From contig JAANDG010000345.1 in NCBI GenBank assembly GCA_036852015.1, positions 1 through 64,000 of the forward strand: a DNA stretch of 64,000 bases, given 5' to 3'. Below the pieces are notes generated by a model. The model made no database searches. It saw only the letters and a program-made list of their open reading frames with translations, and was not told the origin of the DNA. This document shows positions 38,489-53,100 of the stretch, in pieces. The DNA comes from Pelodera strongyloides. Lineage: Eukaryota > Nematoda > Chromadorea > Rhabditida > Rhabditidae. The translations under genes and the position numbers were made by a program. The stretch's first letter is position 1. Each line of letters begins with the position of its first letter.

Positions 38489-40179
38489 CTAAAGGTGCAA
38501 TTTAACCTTTTCACAGCAAAGCTCGTTTGAGTAAAAGATGCACAACGCAACGCAAATTATCATCAATCGTTTTTTTAAAATTTGTCCAAATTCTCTACTT
38601 TGTCTTTACTATGCCAAGCGAGGTTTTCTATTTTGTCTTTACTATGCCAAGCGAGAAATTAATACGTCAATTTGATAAGTCAAACTAGCCATGTTGAAAG
38701 ATATATGCGCAATCAAGATCTAGAACGAGAGCATTGTTGAAAACGTCTGCTGTTTTTCTACACAAAACACCGCTCTCGTTCACTTTTTTTAGGGCAATTT
38801 GAATGGGACGACTTGGAGGAATGAACACTAGGAAGAGCCTTGGAGCTATTGCTAAAGAAGCTTGTTTATATCGCCTTGTATTTTGGATTCTTCATCAGGG
38901 GGCAACAGTTCAATATGTACAAAAAAACAGCAGACGTTTTCAACACCTTTTTATATATACTTTGCATACATGAAAAGCTCTACTCAAATGTCCTATCACG
39001 TGAATCGACCAAATCTTTGTTTAAGACGTTACTGTTTTCGTAAAAATTAAAACAAGTGAAAGGACGAAACGCAATAGCAGTGATAAATCGCAAAAGCTTT
39101 TGTGCACGCGTCAGCGAAGTGGAACAAACCGCGTGAAAGGGGTAATAGAGAGATCTCGACCCACATAGAGCCTCTCTATCAATAAGGACACCACTTTCAC
39201 AAAATCCGACTAAACCATAGCTTATGCGAGAAAGCAATAGTATTTAAAAAATTACTCTATGCTTACTTTGGAGATAATTTAGCTAACGTTATCAACAATA
39301 CATAACGCGTCTAAATAGGTAGTTGTCGATGCGTCAACACATTTTTTAAACATCGCTGTAGAGAAAACAGAACCACTAATGTTGAAATTGGTGAGCTTTT
39401 GTACTTTCTAAACTTTACTGCATTCCATTGAATAAGGCGATCCTTGCATTGCCAAGTGTCGATTTTCGTGTGCTCTTATCTTGGATTTGCAATAAATAAA
39501 TATATAAACTTCTTTATTTACAAAACACACAAGATATAGTGACGCGCTTTTCAGTGGTTATGGTCTTAGCGACCCAGGGATGTCGTTCTTGATAGATTTA
39601 GCTGAATAATCGAATTATATGTGGTAATACAATTCTGATTTAGAAGCCCCACACAAAATTCGAATATAATCGCTTGGGATACAAAGGGCATGTGGCACTT
39701 TCTTCGCCCTCACAAACAGTTTAGCAATTAGCAAACGGTACTCGTTAATTATCACACACAAACAAATAGACGTAAATATAGGGAAAAAAAGATTGAAGAC
39801 CCAAACCTTCATTAGGATGAGAACAGTCGAGATAGAGATTGAAAATTAGTATTATTAATTAAACTTATAAAACAGTTAAAGCGGTTAAGTGAGCATGAAA
39901 AAAAAAATTGATAAATTGAGCTCTTCTCGCAAGACGATGACAAATTTGAAACTTCTTCCAATACATTACAATGAAAATTTTGTCACCATCCAGTTACAGT
40001 ATAAATTAGTTTGTCGTCGTCCCGCATCAAGTCAAGCATATTAGGAATGTGCTATGCTTGATATACATAGGATACATTGAACTGAACATTACATGCTCTA
40101 GCGACTGAGTAAACACAAGTGAAGGTATGGTTAATATGCCTTAGACGATTTGAGAAGCTACGAATTAGTATCATAGGCC
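38489..40179. other. Spacer 5' of the DB gene and 3' of the VWA gene
   Basis: This should hold the promoter of the DB-module gene and the 3' UTR of the VWA gene (both on -). Short frames on both strands have no motif. A two-copy repeat lies at about 38597-38655. Confidence 0.45.
38597..38655. repeat. Two-copy 34-bp tandem repeat
   Basis: TTGTCTTTACTATGCCAAGC occurs twice about 34 bp apart, each followed by GAG. It lies just upstream of the DB-module gene start. Confidence 0.7.
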
Positions 40180-41105
40180 TCATTGCAACAGGTCATTGAT
40201 CCTAGTGACGACAGCGCCCGTTGGGTTGTAGTCGCTCCAGGTTACGATTTGGTTTGGACTGGCAAGTGCTTTGAGGGGACCTGCATCTGACGCTCCCAAA
40301 GCAACCACAATGACACTACCCAGCTTTTGCAACTTCTGAACATAAATTTATTATTAAGAGCGCTTTTTTCACAAACAGAACAACTTCAATGATTCTAGCA
40401 AAACTTCGTTATAGTTTTATATCTACAAAGAAGACTCCCAAATATGTCAAGCAACCAACCTGAGCGTGCTGAACAGCGGAATCAACATCTGCCTGTGTAG
40501 TTTGTGAGGCAAATAAGACGACTTTCTGGTTTGGCAGTGTTGGGGTAATACCCAAAGACGATCTTAGTGCCCTGTAACAATGGTCTCGCAATCAGTAGAC
40601 CTTTAGAGTACACATGATTGAGTGTACAAGACAGTCTGCTTCGATAAATGTCGATAATCAACCATGGTCCAGTTTACAAATATACCAAGTGACTATCATC
40701 CATACACATAGTTGAAAAGTGTGCTATTTTTAACACTAACTTTGTGACACTCGGTGCTTTATTTGATGCGACGAAGTTCTCGAGCAAATGGATGAAGACA
40801 TCCTTCGAATTCACGTCTCCGTAGCTTGCGAGTTGGTTAAAATTCGAATCATAGTTGGCAATAGACACCCTTTCCCAGTAATTGTAATCTTTCACTACCA
40901 GTGTCAGTAGTTCCTTCAAGTTGCCCAACTGAAAAGAAACGTTTAAGAAAATAAGTGATGCGTGAAATGGGTGTTAAAACAATCAAAACAATAATACGCT
41001 TATATAAAAAACCGACGTTGATCGTTCCCACATTGGTAGACGAATCAATCAGGAATAGAATGTTTTCATAAGAGGGATAGCAGTCGGGACAAGGATTTGG
41101 TGTAC
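40180..41105 (-). other. VWA domain B7 and protein C-terminus
   Basis: It opens TPNPCPDCYPSYENILF then LIDSSTNVGTI. Later exons carry NYWERVSIANYDSNFNQ, YGDVNSKDVFIHLL, APSVTK, ALRSSLGITPTLP, KVVLFASQTTQADVDSA and KLQKLGSVIVVALGASD. It ends VVTRINDLLQ and TGA (40182-40180). It is very similar to B6, so the two are a late local duplication. Confidence 0.82.
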
Positions 41106-44063
41106 CTAAAACAACAGGTTAATTTTACGGTATTACCTTTCCAGAATATCAAAAAATAAATAAATCAGCTGTGTGCTTACTTGTAACTGGCAACGGTACA
41201 GTTGAGGTTGCCACATGTGCCGCAGTTGTCAATACTGGGGCTACTGTTGGCCCTGTGCTTGGTCCTCCGCCGTTGAGAATGTTGTTGATCTTATTAGAGA
41301 TATCGTCCGTTGGGGTGTAATCGCTCCACGCAACGACCTGGTTTTGACTGGCAAGTGAAGCGAGAGGACCAGCGTTTGCTGCTCCCAAAGCGACGACAGT
41401 AACGCTACCCAACTTTTGCAACTTCTGAAAATATATCGATTGAACAGTGAAATCAATGCTATTTGAAATTACCGTGTTAATTTGTAAAACGTGCGCGTTT
41501 CCAAGCATATGCGTTGGTGTCGTCAGACTGTAACGTCGTTTGTGCCCATGAGGACATATTGAGAGCACGATGACGCTTAAAACAAAACTAACCTGAGCAT
41601 GCTGAAGAGCGGAATCAACATCTGCCTGAGCACTCTGCGTGGCAAACAATACAACCTTTTGGATGTTTTGTGTTGGAACATTACCCAGAGCTGACCGTAG
41701 CGCCCTGGAAAACATATATTAATACAAATAAATAAAGAAAGAGCACGAAATCGATTTAAAAAAAAATGGTTTGTTAGAGAATCTAATGACAAACCATACT
41801 GTACGCTGCGGAGAGAGTTTTTCGAATCAGCGGTAAGAAATAAACTACACATTTCAACGACTAACGCAGTGATACTCGGTGATTGCTTGGATGCGTAGAA
41901 GGTTTGCAGGACACCACTGAAGTCATCCTTCGACCTCACATCTCCGTAACTTGCGTCCTGATTATATGCCGAATCGTAATTGGCTATCGCGAATCTCTCC
42001 CAATGGTTGTAATTTTTCCCCATCAAAGTGATCAGGTCCTTCACTTTGGGCAACTAAAACACAATATATTACAAACTTCGAGCAGATGTATCCATAAGGA
42101 GGATGTTACCCTTAGCCAAAATACTTACATTGGTTGCTCCTACATTAGTAGACGAATCAACGATGAATAACACATTTCCATAGGAAGGATAGCAGTCGGG
42201 ACAAGGATTTAGTGTAGCTGAAATATGGTATTGGCTGCTATTGTTTAAAATAACGCCTTCATTTCTAAAAATAGAGAGTTCATAAATTATGCGAAACCAT
42301 AGTATTTAAATATGCCAATTACAGCATGCACATGCACAGTGATTTGTTATATTTGTGCTTATGATAAGCTTTTGTCATTGACTGATTTAGGAAATAATAT
42401 TTCATAAGAGGCTTAACCAACATACCAGTCGTTGTAGGTGCGGCTACAGTTGTGGTAGTTGTTGCGGCTGTTGAGATAGGGCCGGTGGTGAAAATTTGCG
42501 AGGTTCCTGCACACATGACATACAATCCATGTTAGTAACTAAGTACAATTTGTGAACGCTGTGCGAAAACAAAAACATTATTTGTATGTATGCCTTACCC
42601 AGGATGTTGTTCAGCTTTGCGACGATGTCTTCAGTCTTTGAAGTATCTGTCCAGAGAAGTGCATCGCCAGCAGAAGCGAGGGTGTCTGCCGCATTGGTCC
42701 ACTGTGAGAGTCCAACTCCGACCAGTGAAACAAGTCCCTTTCTTTGAAGACTTGCAGCGTAAGTGACACATTTCACCACACCTGTGGTGGTGCTAAATTG
42801 AAAAAATAAGCATGTATGGAAACTAAGGTAACTATACTTTTCATTGAAACGAAGCAAAAACATACCCAATTATGTATTTGTCTACTCATTTATTAATTAA
42901 ACGTATCAATAAACTGAATGAGACGCACGTTGTGAACAATATGGTCTTTTGTGGTCCGTATCCTGCGTCGCTCGAATATCCCGTGTCGGCAATTCGGAAA
43001 CCACTAAAGTGATAGTACGACAAAGACTCACGATAAAAACGAGTCATTTTAACATTCGGTCGACGTTAGGGTTAATCAAAAGATGTTTCTTACTTTACTT
43101 CACAAGGAAAAGAGCAACACCACTTACGTGTCCATGGCTGATCCTCCTGCAACCAGATGAATGGAGTGCAGGAAGCCGGAGAGGTCAGCACTCGATCGGA
43201 TATCCTTGTAGTGTGCGACCGCTTGGAACTGATCATTTGTTCCAGCAAAAGCACCAACAGCAACTCGTTCGTAGTGGTTCCAAGTCGATGACATCTGCAT
43301 CACCGCGGACACTTGAGCAGATAACTGAAAGGAGAAAATAAATAGTTAACAGTTCCAATCTGTAATTAAATTTCATCTCATTTATCCGTAAGAACTCACC
43401 GTTGCCGCATCTTTTCCGGCGTCCAGAATTATAAGCAAAGACCCCAGTGGATTGCAGTCCGTGCACTTATTTACTGGTGTCGCTAAAATAACACATTATG
43501 AGTACTGTGTGGGTACCGTATTTACCGGTATGAGTACAGATAAACAGTCGTCTGCAAAAGTTCGAATTTCGAAAAAGAGTACAACCGACAAAGATTACAG
43601 TCAAACTTTGCAACCTGTCGGCATGGTAGGTATCCGTGCGGTAGTTGTCGTTGTCGCAAGGGGCGTTGTGGCAACGACGGGCGGTAGAGTTTCTCGACCT
43701 GGTGTACCGCTGCACACAAGGCCATTTACCTAGAACAATTAGTAAACGTCCAAGTAAACCCTAATAATTCACTGTTAGCGAGGGAAACATTAGCGTACCA
43801 CAGTGACATCCGGTTGAACGACATTTTCAGTGAGAGCCTTCAGATTTTTCACGTTTCCATTCGGATCCATAGAAACGATTATCAATTCACCATTCAGTGC
43901 GGTAGCGGCTGCAACGGCGTCAGAGACCGATGTGTAGTCACTGAAACGGATCTTTGAGAATCCGCTGAATCAGTGCGGTGACGACATAATTGTAATACAT
44001 ACATTCTTCATTACGATGTGTTTGCGTATTATAAATAACTCAATGCTCACCCCTATATCGGTA

Positions 44064-44111
<48 letters not shown>

Positions 44112-47100
44112 CTACATGAAAAATTAGTTTAATGCATGCAATTTGTAACTTACCTTGTGTAGGTGAACAGGATAGTTGCAGGTGTTGAAGTAGGGCGTCC
44201 AAATCTGCGCACAGAGTTTGTGTGTTGCAGAGATCTGAAACAACACAACTTTATGTCTTGTTTCTTTCAACTCGATCATCATGCCAGAAATCGTGAGAGT
44301 TTCGTAAGTTTCGTCAGTTAACGTAATCAGAGGAATACGACCGTGAGGAAGTTATGTAGATAACCTATGGTAATCAGATCAGGTGTATATCAATAGAAAA
44401 TACGAACACCGAAATCGAGAACTACATTTTCTGGTCGTATCAAACTGAAATAAGGTGAGCGATATGAGAAGAAACTACTTGGCTATTCCTCCTGGTCCTC
44501 CAAGGTATCCGTCTTCGCGTTCTCTGTTGATTGTTTTGATGAGATAGTCGGTGTCACTGTAATCGAAGATGCCGCTGACGAGGTGTATGTAGTCCTTGTT
44601 GAAGAACATCACACCAACCTCCGTGCCCTGTGGACCAACATTGCTCCATGTTGGCACAAGAGATGTTGTGATGAAGTCAATTGTCTGAAAGGTGTAACTA
44701 TATCATTAATAGTGCGCAAATCGGAGACTTCATGATAACCGTTCAAGCTCGTTAGGCAAAAGATTTTCTTTGCTTGCACGCAATAAAAGTTCTATATGAA
44801 ATGAAAAACGATTGATTCTGCTGAAAGTCAAAGGGGCTTATAACAAAATTACCTTTTCGAAATTGAGTTGCTGCATGTTGTCCGAGCTGTCAACGAGTAC
44901 AACAATATCGGGCATCGAACAATTTTTGAATATTGGCGCAGCGGTTGTTGGTTGCACTGCAGGTGTTGTTGGACCACTTAAACAATTTTTATGTTTCGAT
45001 TGCGTTGTGTTGTTGTATTTAGCATGTTAGCAGTATATTACTGGTTTTTCATATCAAGTCTTCCGTTTATTACGAAATGAAAATGGTGAATATTATGTCT
45101 GTATGCTCAACAAAAAAAACTAACGTGGTCGGCATGACGGTCGGTGGTGGAAGACAGAGAGTCGAGGTTATTTGGTCTGCCACTGTTTTAGTGAGTCCAT
45201 CAAATGATGACGTAACCATGAATGACGGGCTTGAGGCAAGCTGCAAGTTTGTTCTAACTTATGATTCATATATGTACTAGCCGATAGGACATGGCCAACA
45301 ACGGCAAACGGACGATATTACGCAAAAAAACAAATGCAGCACCGTAACTCCAACACACAAGCAATATGTTCACTAACAGTGATGATCAAATATTTACCTT
45401 CTGCAGTTGTGCAGACTCAAATCCTCCATAAGCGAATACGGTGATTGCGTTTCCATTCTGCTTAATCTGGTCAGCGAATGGCATGGCCTTTGCAACGTCG
45501 TCGGGATCTCTAAAGTAGAGCTCGGTATGAAAATTAAGAAAAAATGTGTGTTGTCTTCAAACATAACGACTCAAATTCATAGAGCACGCACCCAGAAGCG
45601 GTGATTAGTACCACATCAACAATGGCGTCTCCTGGCAGAAGAACGTATGCTTGTCGCAAGGCCCTGGAAATAATGACATGAACAACATTCTCACATTTAT
45701 TACTACTACGGATGAAACGATATGCTGGAACAGACACTTCTATCAATCACTTCTCTCATTCATTCTTATTTAAAACGTTTCTGTAAAATTACTTTGCGAT
45801 TGAAGATTCAACACCATTTTTGGCAAATGTGTTGTCGACTAAAGACTGGGCAGCAGCCAGGGAATTGATATCTCCGAAGTCACCCAGAAGGTAAACGTTG
45901 GAATCGAACAATGATATCGATAGCGGAGATGTAAGAAGAGGCCATTCTGGTAGAAGAACCGTCGAGATGAATGAACGCAGCTGTAATACATTTACGTTGA
46001 AAAGAGGTCCTTACGAATACAATTTTCACCAAAAGTTGGACATTGGAGCTGGCAACGAAGGCACTATCTCATAAAACATTAACTTTTGGTATTGATACTG
46101 CTATAAGCATTCATTAGTTCCAAAAATATAATATTATCATATAGTATTTATGTGGCAAAAGAGCACCTTATTATAAACAGCATAGACATCCGAACTTGTG
46201 TCGATCAACAGAAGAATGTTCCGCTTGCAGGGAAGGGGCGGAACGGTTTCTGAATAACACCAAAACTTGAATACAACTTCTTTCTGACAGTTCTCATTTA
46301 AACCGCAATTTCAGACGTTTAAGGATTGCTTTATCATTTGCAAATCAAAAAAAATCTGCGTACTTTGCGTGGACATCGTCGTGGTGACCATAGGGGTGGT
46401 AGCTGCTGTGGTTGTTGTTTTCATCGGCGTCGTGGGCGGTGTTGTCCCGGTTGTTGTTGAACCAGTAAATGGAAGACCAGTTGGTATTGGGGCGTCTATA
46501 ACATTTTTTACTAACACTACGTATTATGCTAACTTGTGTGTGCAGCGATACATTATAATGCGTATTTGACGTAATTAACAATTAGACCTGTCGCCATTGC
46601 GGATTCTTTGCTTGGTCTTCGTTTGGTTTTGTATGAATTTAACACATACCCGAGTTAAAGATATTCTAAGTGATTAAAAATGAGGATGTCAATTCTCACT
46701 CAGAATTCCGTTAATTTGGTTCGCAAGGAAATCGTAGTCCTTGGTGTTTTTCCAAGCCACCACTTCGCCAGGTGTGGCCAGTGTGCTCAACCCATTGTCA
46801 GTAGTTGCCACATTAACGATTGTCAGAGAACCGCGTCCTAAATGTAATATACTGTAAGTATTGAACACACGCCTATTGTGCAATTTAAACAAGGCAATAT
46901 ATTAGGATTCGTACATAGATGTATGCATAAGCGAGATCATAAGCGAGATCACTTGCCTCTTATTAACGTGGCATACTGTTGAGCTGATGCAATGTCGTCA
47001 GGTGAGCTGAAACATTAGTTGTAAATGATGTCGTAAAGTAAGAAGTGACTGAACAAGAAGACACAGTGCCTCTACAATTGTCTTGCGTGTTCTGTGTGTT

Positions 47101-50100
47101 TCTTTTTCTGAGGGCTTAGACTTTGAAAGTCGCAAAACATCACACCTTGTCGATGTGAAGAGCACAACTTTGACAATTCCATACTGTGGTGCTGGTGGAT
47201 ACATGTTGTAGGCAGCCTTCAGAGCACTAAATGCGCACATTGTTTCAAAACATAATAATAAGATCGTTTGGTTTCATTCACAATTACATTTGTGTGTTGA
47301 ATAATTGTATAATTCGTATGAAGGTCTTACTTGGTAAGCGATGCGTTCTTGTTTCTAGCCAAAGCCGAATTAACAAAGTATTTCAGTTCCTCGTGGTTGG
47401 CAATATCTCCGAAGAGCGCAATTGGCTGGAAGTCCTTTGTGGTGGAAGTAAATGCTCCAATTGCCATTCTCTCGTAGTGATTCCACTTCTCGCTCATCGA
47501 AATTATCGCAGCCTTCTGATTGTCCAACTGAAACCAGAAGCATTGAATTATCCGCCCTTCTAGTTGACGTTAATTTTACTTTGACATAACCTTTTCAGTG
47601 ATGTATGTTTGAAAGCGCCAACTCGCTTTTACAGTTATGCAACAATATACTGAAAATGTACAAGCTATTGTTAAATTAGGACAAAAAAAACACAAACCGT
47701 GAGGAATCCGGTGATTGATGCATCAAAAACGACCAGAATAGACGCGGAAACTGGGTTGCAGTCAGGGCACGGACTTACGTACGGCGCTGAAGTAATTTAT
47801 CATAATAAATACGACACGATGTCATGTGAGTACATTTCGTGGCATACGAATAGTTGTTAACCAATAAAAGTTGAACTGATTTTTGTTTTTGTGATGAAAA
47901 AAATACGTACTTGTTGGTGGGAACGTGGGAATGATGGGTGTCGTGGTGGTGGTCGGAATGGCAGTCGTTGGTGCAAAGGTTGGGGGCAATGTTTGCGGGT
48001 TGGTATTTCCAGAGCAGAGCATTGCATTAATCTGAAACGTATGAAGTAGTTGGTATAACAATATGTTATAGACCTTCGCTGTATATTGGCATTCAACACA
48101 TTACCGAAGCCCAGCATAATGTCTCGCAATTATCAACCCAAGCAGCAGTACACTTACGAATGAAAGAATAAAAGATTGATCTTACTTGATTGGCCATCGC
48201 GACTCCATATTGAGTTGTAATGACTTGGTTGGACAGTGCGGATAGATACTCCTCCTGAGCACTTCCCATTCCGACAACAATCAAATCGACCTGCATCTGC
48301 GAAAGAAGCGCGGAAGCTGCAGCAATATCGTTGTACCCACTAAAATGTCACAGTATAAGTTCGCCGGTTTTGATGGAGGTATGAGTCCTTAAAAATTACG
48401 AATCAATATGACGAAAGTAGAAAATTTACGATGAGTAGGTGAAGAGGACTGCCGCAGCTGGTGTGGTTCTTGTCCGTTTCGTGAGAGCCGTTTTTAGTGT
48501 GGCAATTCCGCTAAAAAAATTTAATTGACATTGAAATGATGATCTTATTAGCACACAGGTAGCAGGAGAATTATATGAGCACTGTGCTTACTTGTATGTC
48601 ACTGATTGTTAAGTTCCACTTCAGTTCTCAACCAGCTTTAATGCTAACTTACTACTGCACACTGACGTATCCGGCGTAATAATCAGTGTTGTAAGGACGC
48701 AGCTCGTTGACGAATTCGGTAGAACTGTTGAAGTTCAGACGATTTCGCAATTCAGTGATAATCTAAATTTAGGGTTCGGTCCTTCATTATTATAAAACTA
48801 AGTCAGCAAATAGGAAGCCGTATATGAAGTTCAATTTAATGAATTAGAAAATAATACCAAGAAAGCATGAGCTTACGTGGCCTGTGTAGAAGAATGCGGC
48901 TGTCTCCACTCCCGATTGCGAAATGGGCCATCCAGGCACGAGCGTGTCAGTGACGAAGTTGACCATCTGGAATACACAAATTTTGACTGCAGTAATAACA
49001 GGTCACATATAAAAACTAGTTTTTGTGCTGAAATACCAAGCGGACGTATGAGAATCGAAGAAAAACCTTTGTGAATTCAGCGGTTGATCCTACTGCCGAA
49101 CTGCTGTCAAACAGGAAGAAGACGTCAGGGTTGCAGCGGAAAATTAATGGTGTTGTCGTGGTTGGCGGCCTTAACAAAGTGAGAACGGATTACAAACATG
49201 AACTTTCAGCAATGACGCCACTATTAAGGCGGCGAAGGGGACAATATTGAAATGAACAAACGGCTTTGTCTTAATTTTTATGGCAACACCATCACAATCA
49301 TAAAACTCACGCTACGGTTGTCTGTGTCGTTGTTGTCTTCTGGGGTGGTGTCAAGCAGAGAGCTTTTGTGATTTGTTGAGACAATTGAACACTTCCTTGG
49401 TACGACACTGAGGAGAAGGCAAACTGCGCAGAGGATGCCAACTATAAAAATGTTTTATGTATATATTTCCCTGATATTGACAAAGAACACTCATGCATCA
49501 TGCCAATTGGTAGCGAATTACGACATTCTTGCAATATTTTTGAGAAAACTGACCTTTGACACATCGGCTCCACCCAGCGACACAGTGATCACTGCGTTTC
49601 CATTATTTGTGAGGGCGTCAACATACTGAAGGGCGGCGTCGACATCAGAGGAATTTCTGAAATAAGGTTTTATCAATTCAGCTACATTATCATCATGTGT
49701 TTTCCTACGATTTTTTAAAACTTGAATAAAACAAACTTGTCTGCTGTGATCAAAATGGTGAATGTCTGCTTCGATGGGTGCAGCATCTGTTTCGCGGCCT
49801 TCATTGCCCTGTAAAGAAACCATAGGCTAAACCATAGCCGCGAAGCCCAGATTAATGTAAACAAACAAACAACCTGAAGAGGAAAGCGATACGTTTAATA
49901 TAGGAAAGTGAAACATTCTTGGTCGATATATATTTGTTTACCTCGATAGTCCGGCCGACATTTGTGACTGATAACTGAGAGACAAGTCGAGAAGCTGCAC
50001 TAGTTCGTTTGAGTTCTTCATATCTTCGTAGGAGGCAAAACTGTCAATCAGTTTGGAAGTGAATGCTGTGGCCGAGACTGGTGTGACCTGTGGAGATACT

Positions 50101-53100
50101 GGCCAAATCTGCACCAGTGATTCAATCCAGGTCTTCATCTGAAAGTGTTGAAAGCTTGACTAGTATTTCTTGAGAACAGTCACACAAAGAATTTAAGGTT
50201 CTCATTATGTGTTGAACAGTTGCAAAATATTGGTTTCTATGAATGTTCAAAAACAAGTGAATTCAACGAACCGAATTGAAGCTATTTTGGTCGGGAATAG
50301 CATTTGATTCATCAATGAGCAGAAGTACAGCTTTTCCGCATCCAACAGGAGTCGGAGTTGTTCCTGGTGATGTAGTCGTTGTCGACGGAGTTGTTGGTGC
50401 CGTAGTGGTGGTGGGTCCCTTAGTCGTGGTAGAGTTTGAGGGTGGAGCTGAATAATCGTACAGCTGAATTACCAACCGAAAGACTGGCATTTGACAACAC
50501 ATCAAATAAGCTTCCGCATTATTTGAGTTAGTGAAGGCCTAGATATGAAAAGTCACCAATTGTATCATCAATTTTGTCCGCAATTCCAGTTCTGACAGCG
50601 GTACTCGGCCAAGGAATGGCGTCTCCGGTAGAAGCAATTTGTTGAATGACAGATGAGTCCTTTTGATTGATACCGATAACCGTCAATGTACCGGCTGTCT
50701 GAAGTAAACATGTTAATTCCAGTTCAACCAAACAACGTACTCAAATCAGCATAAACATGCAGACAGTACCTGGAGTTTTAATGCATACGGTGCCGCTTGC
50801 TTGAAGTCGTCCGCATCGGTGCTTGCAGTGAGGAAAATTGTGTGTTGTTTTCCATATTTCGGCATTGGGGGATATTGCAGCACAGCTCGTTTCAAGGCAC
50901 TAAATGTATGGGTTATTTTGTGTTCCACACATTACATATATGCTTCATTACAGCAGGCGAAACACTTGCTAAAGTTTAGAGATGTATACAAACTTGGTGA
51001 CATTGCCCTTTCCAGTCATCAGACTAATTCCGTTCAGAATGGTGCGTGCTTCATCGATGCTCGTTAGATCGTCGTAGGTCACCATTGCAGCAAAGTGGCG
51101 GTAGTCTGAAATAAAGAAGAAATCGTTCAATTCCGCTAGCATACATGAACTGAATATACTGTTAGGTTGATTTGTACAGGTAGAAGAACACAATACCAAA
51201 ATCCTTATGGAATATTTTTTTTTCATACCTGAGTAAGCAGCTATGGCAAGTCGCTGCGGTGTATTCCATGGATGAGCGGCATTGCCCAACAAATCATCGG
51301 TGATCAGTTTAAGTTCACTCGTGAGCTGAAAAGTACAAAGTGAGCGAGGAGCATGACTTCAATGGAAGCAAGAACCTTTCCTCAATGTATTCAACTTACA
51401 TCAGCTGCAGTTAGCTGCTCGGATGCATCAATGACGATAAGAATATTGGACATTGGAGGATAACAGTTGTCACAAGGTTGAATGGCTGAAAAATTACTAT
51501 GGTATAACTTGGATAGTTTTGCAGTGCTGTTGTTTCCTTGCAGTGTTGTTGCGTTCCTTGGAAATTTGAGAAGAACTTTTGAGAAGGATGATTACAAAGA
51601 CATGTCATGGTATTAGTTTGTAACTTTGTAACTGTAAATTATGTAACTGACGCGTCGGTGTCGTGGTGATTGGCTGGTAAGTTGTTGGTAGAGTTGTTGT
51701 CTCTGGTGCCAATGTCTCCCTTCCTGGTTGACCATTGCAGATCAAAGCGTTCAGCTGAACAATATGTAATGTAAAGGAAAGAATATCAAAGGAGATCTCT
51801 CACTATCACGCGGCTGTTTTACTGTACATGCACTACTGCAAACAAAACATGAGAAATGTAGATACATGCTTCATGCTTGTGCTTGAAAAAAGATGCAAAA
51901 ATATTGATGAAAGAAGAATTTGCATGCAGGTATGCAAACGAAAGTGTTAAAGGGACGCAGTCACTACAAATTCAACCTTTTTATTGGATTTTATTAAATA
52001 TAGGAAGATATGTAGGACAATAATGCAGCCAGTAAAAAGAACCAAAAAAAAGCGAACTCAGGGAGAGAAATCAATGAGAGTGAGTTTGGGTAAATTACCG
52101 TCGCCGGGGCATATAGGCAATTGCGAGGAGAATAAACATCCTGCAGTGTTACACCTAGCGGGTGGTTTATCACTGCGGGGATTTCCTATCAACCGCAATA
52201 CAGGCAATTGCAAATTACTGTAGACTAATAAAACTCATAAAAAGTGATTTCTCTCCCTGCGTTCGTTTTGCTGTAATTTGGTACCGGTACCATATTTTTC
52301 TTCATATCTTAGTATATTTTATGAAAAGCGTGTAAAAACGACGATTTTGTAGTGACTGCCACCCTTTAAGCGTAAAAATAAGCTGTGAGTGATGAAACAA
52401 AAAGGTGCAATCTGCATGCAATCTAAATGCATGGAAAGTTTACCCACTTCTTCTGTTTCACTCTTTTCAGCACTGAAAACACGGTTAGAAAATAATACAC
52501 TTTTTCAATAGCTCGAAATCAACTTACACGTTGACAGATGAAACTAATGCATCTAATTAGGGGCAATCTATCTACTATTATATAAACGAGTAAGGAAAAT
52601 CGTGTCTGTCCACTTTGCGTCGTGCCCGTTCCTCAACTAAGAAAGTGTGCAGAATGGGACCGGACTCAATGTACCAGAATGATGGCACAATAGATTGACC
52701 AAGATTTACATCATGGAAAATCGATCGATAACTAATTAAAATCGATAATTCAAAGTTAATGCTTGGAGACACCTAAAAATCAAAGTGCGCGCCGGCCATC
52801 AATAACCACCCCACCACCTTCCCCGTGATAAACTACCAGCGAGAAGTACCATTAGTTTCCCTGTATTCCGCCGCAGTCGTGAGCTACAGCTTAAAACATG
52901 GCAACTTTGTTGAACTTTGAGAAAAGGGAAAATTATCGATCGAGTTCGACGAGAGAGACGAGGCGAACAGAGCGCGAAAGAGTGCGCTTTTTGGAGAGAT
53001 TCAAAGAAAGAGAGGAGAAAGAGAGAGCCGAGAGAAAAAATGGATATAATTTCAGAATTAAGCTTGGGCTCTAATTACTTTTAACATTTATCATAATCGT

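Noticed and set aside
46369..46569. + strand frame rich in Val (VVVFIGVVGGVVPVVV)
   Set aside because: It is the antisense of a Thr-rich VWA linker (ACN codons read as GT-rich Val). Similar + frames at 43452, 55567 and 60921 have the same origin.
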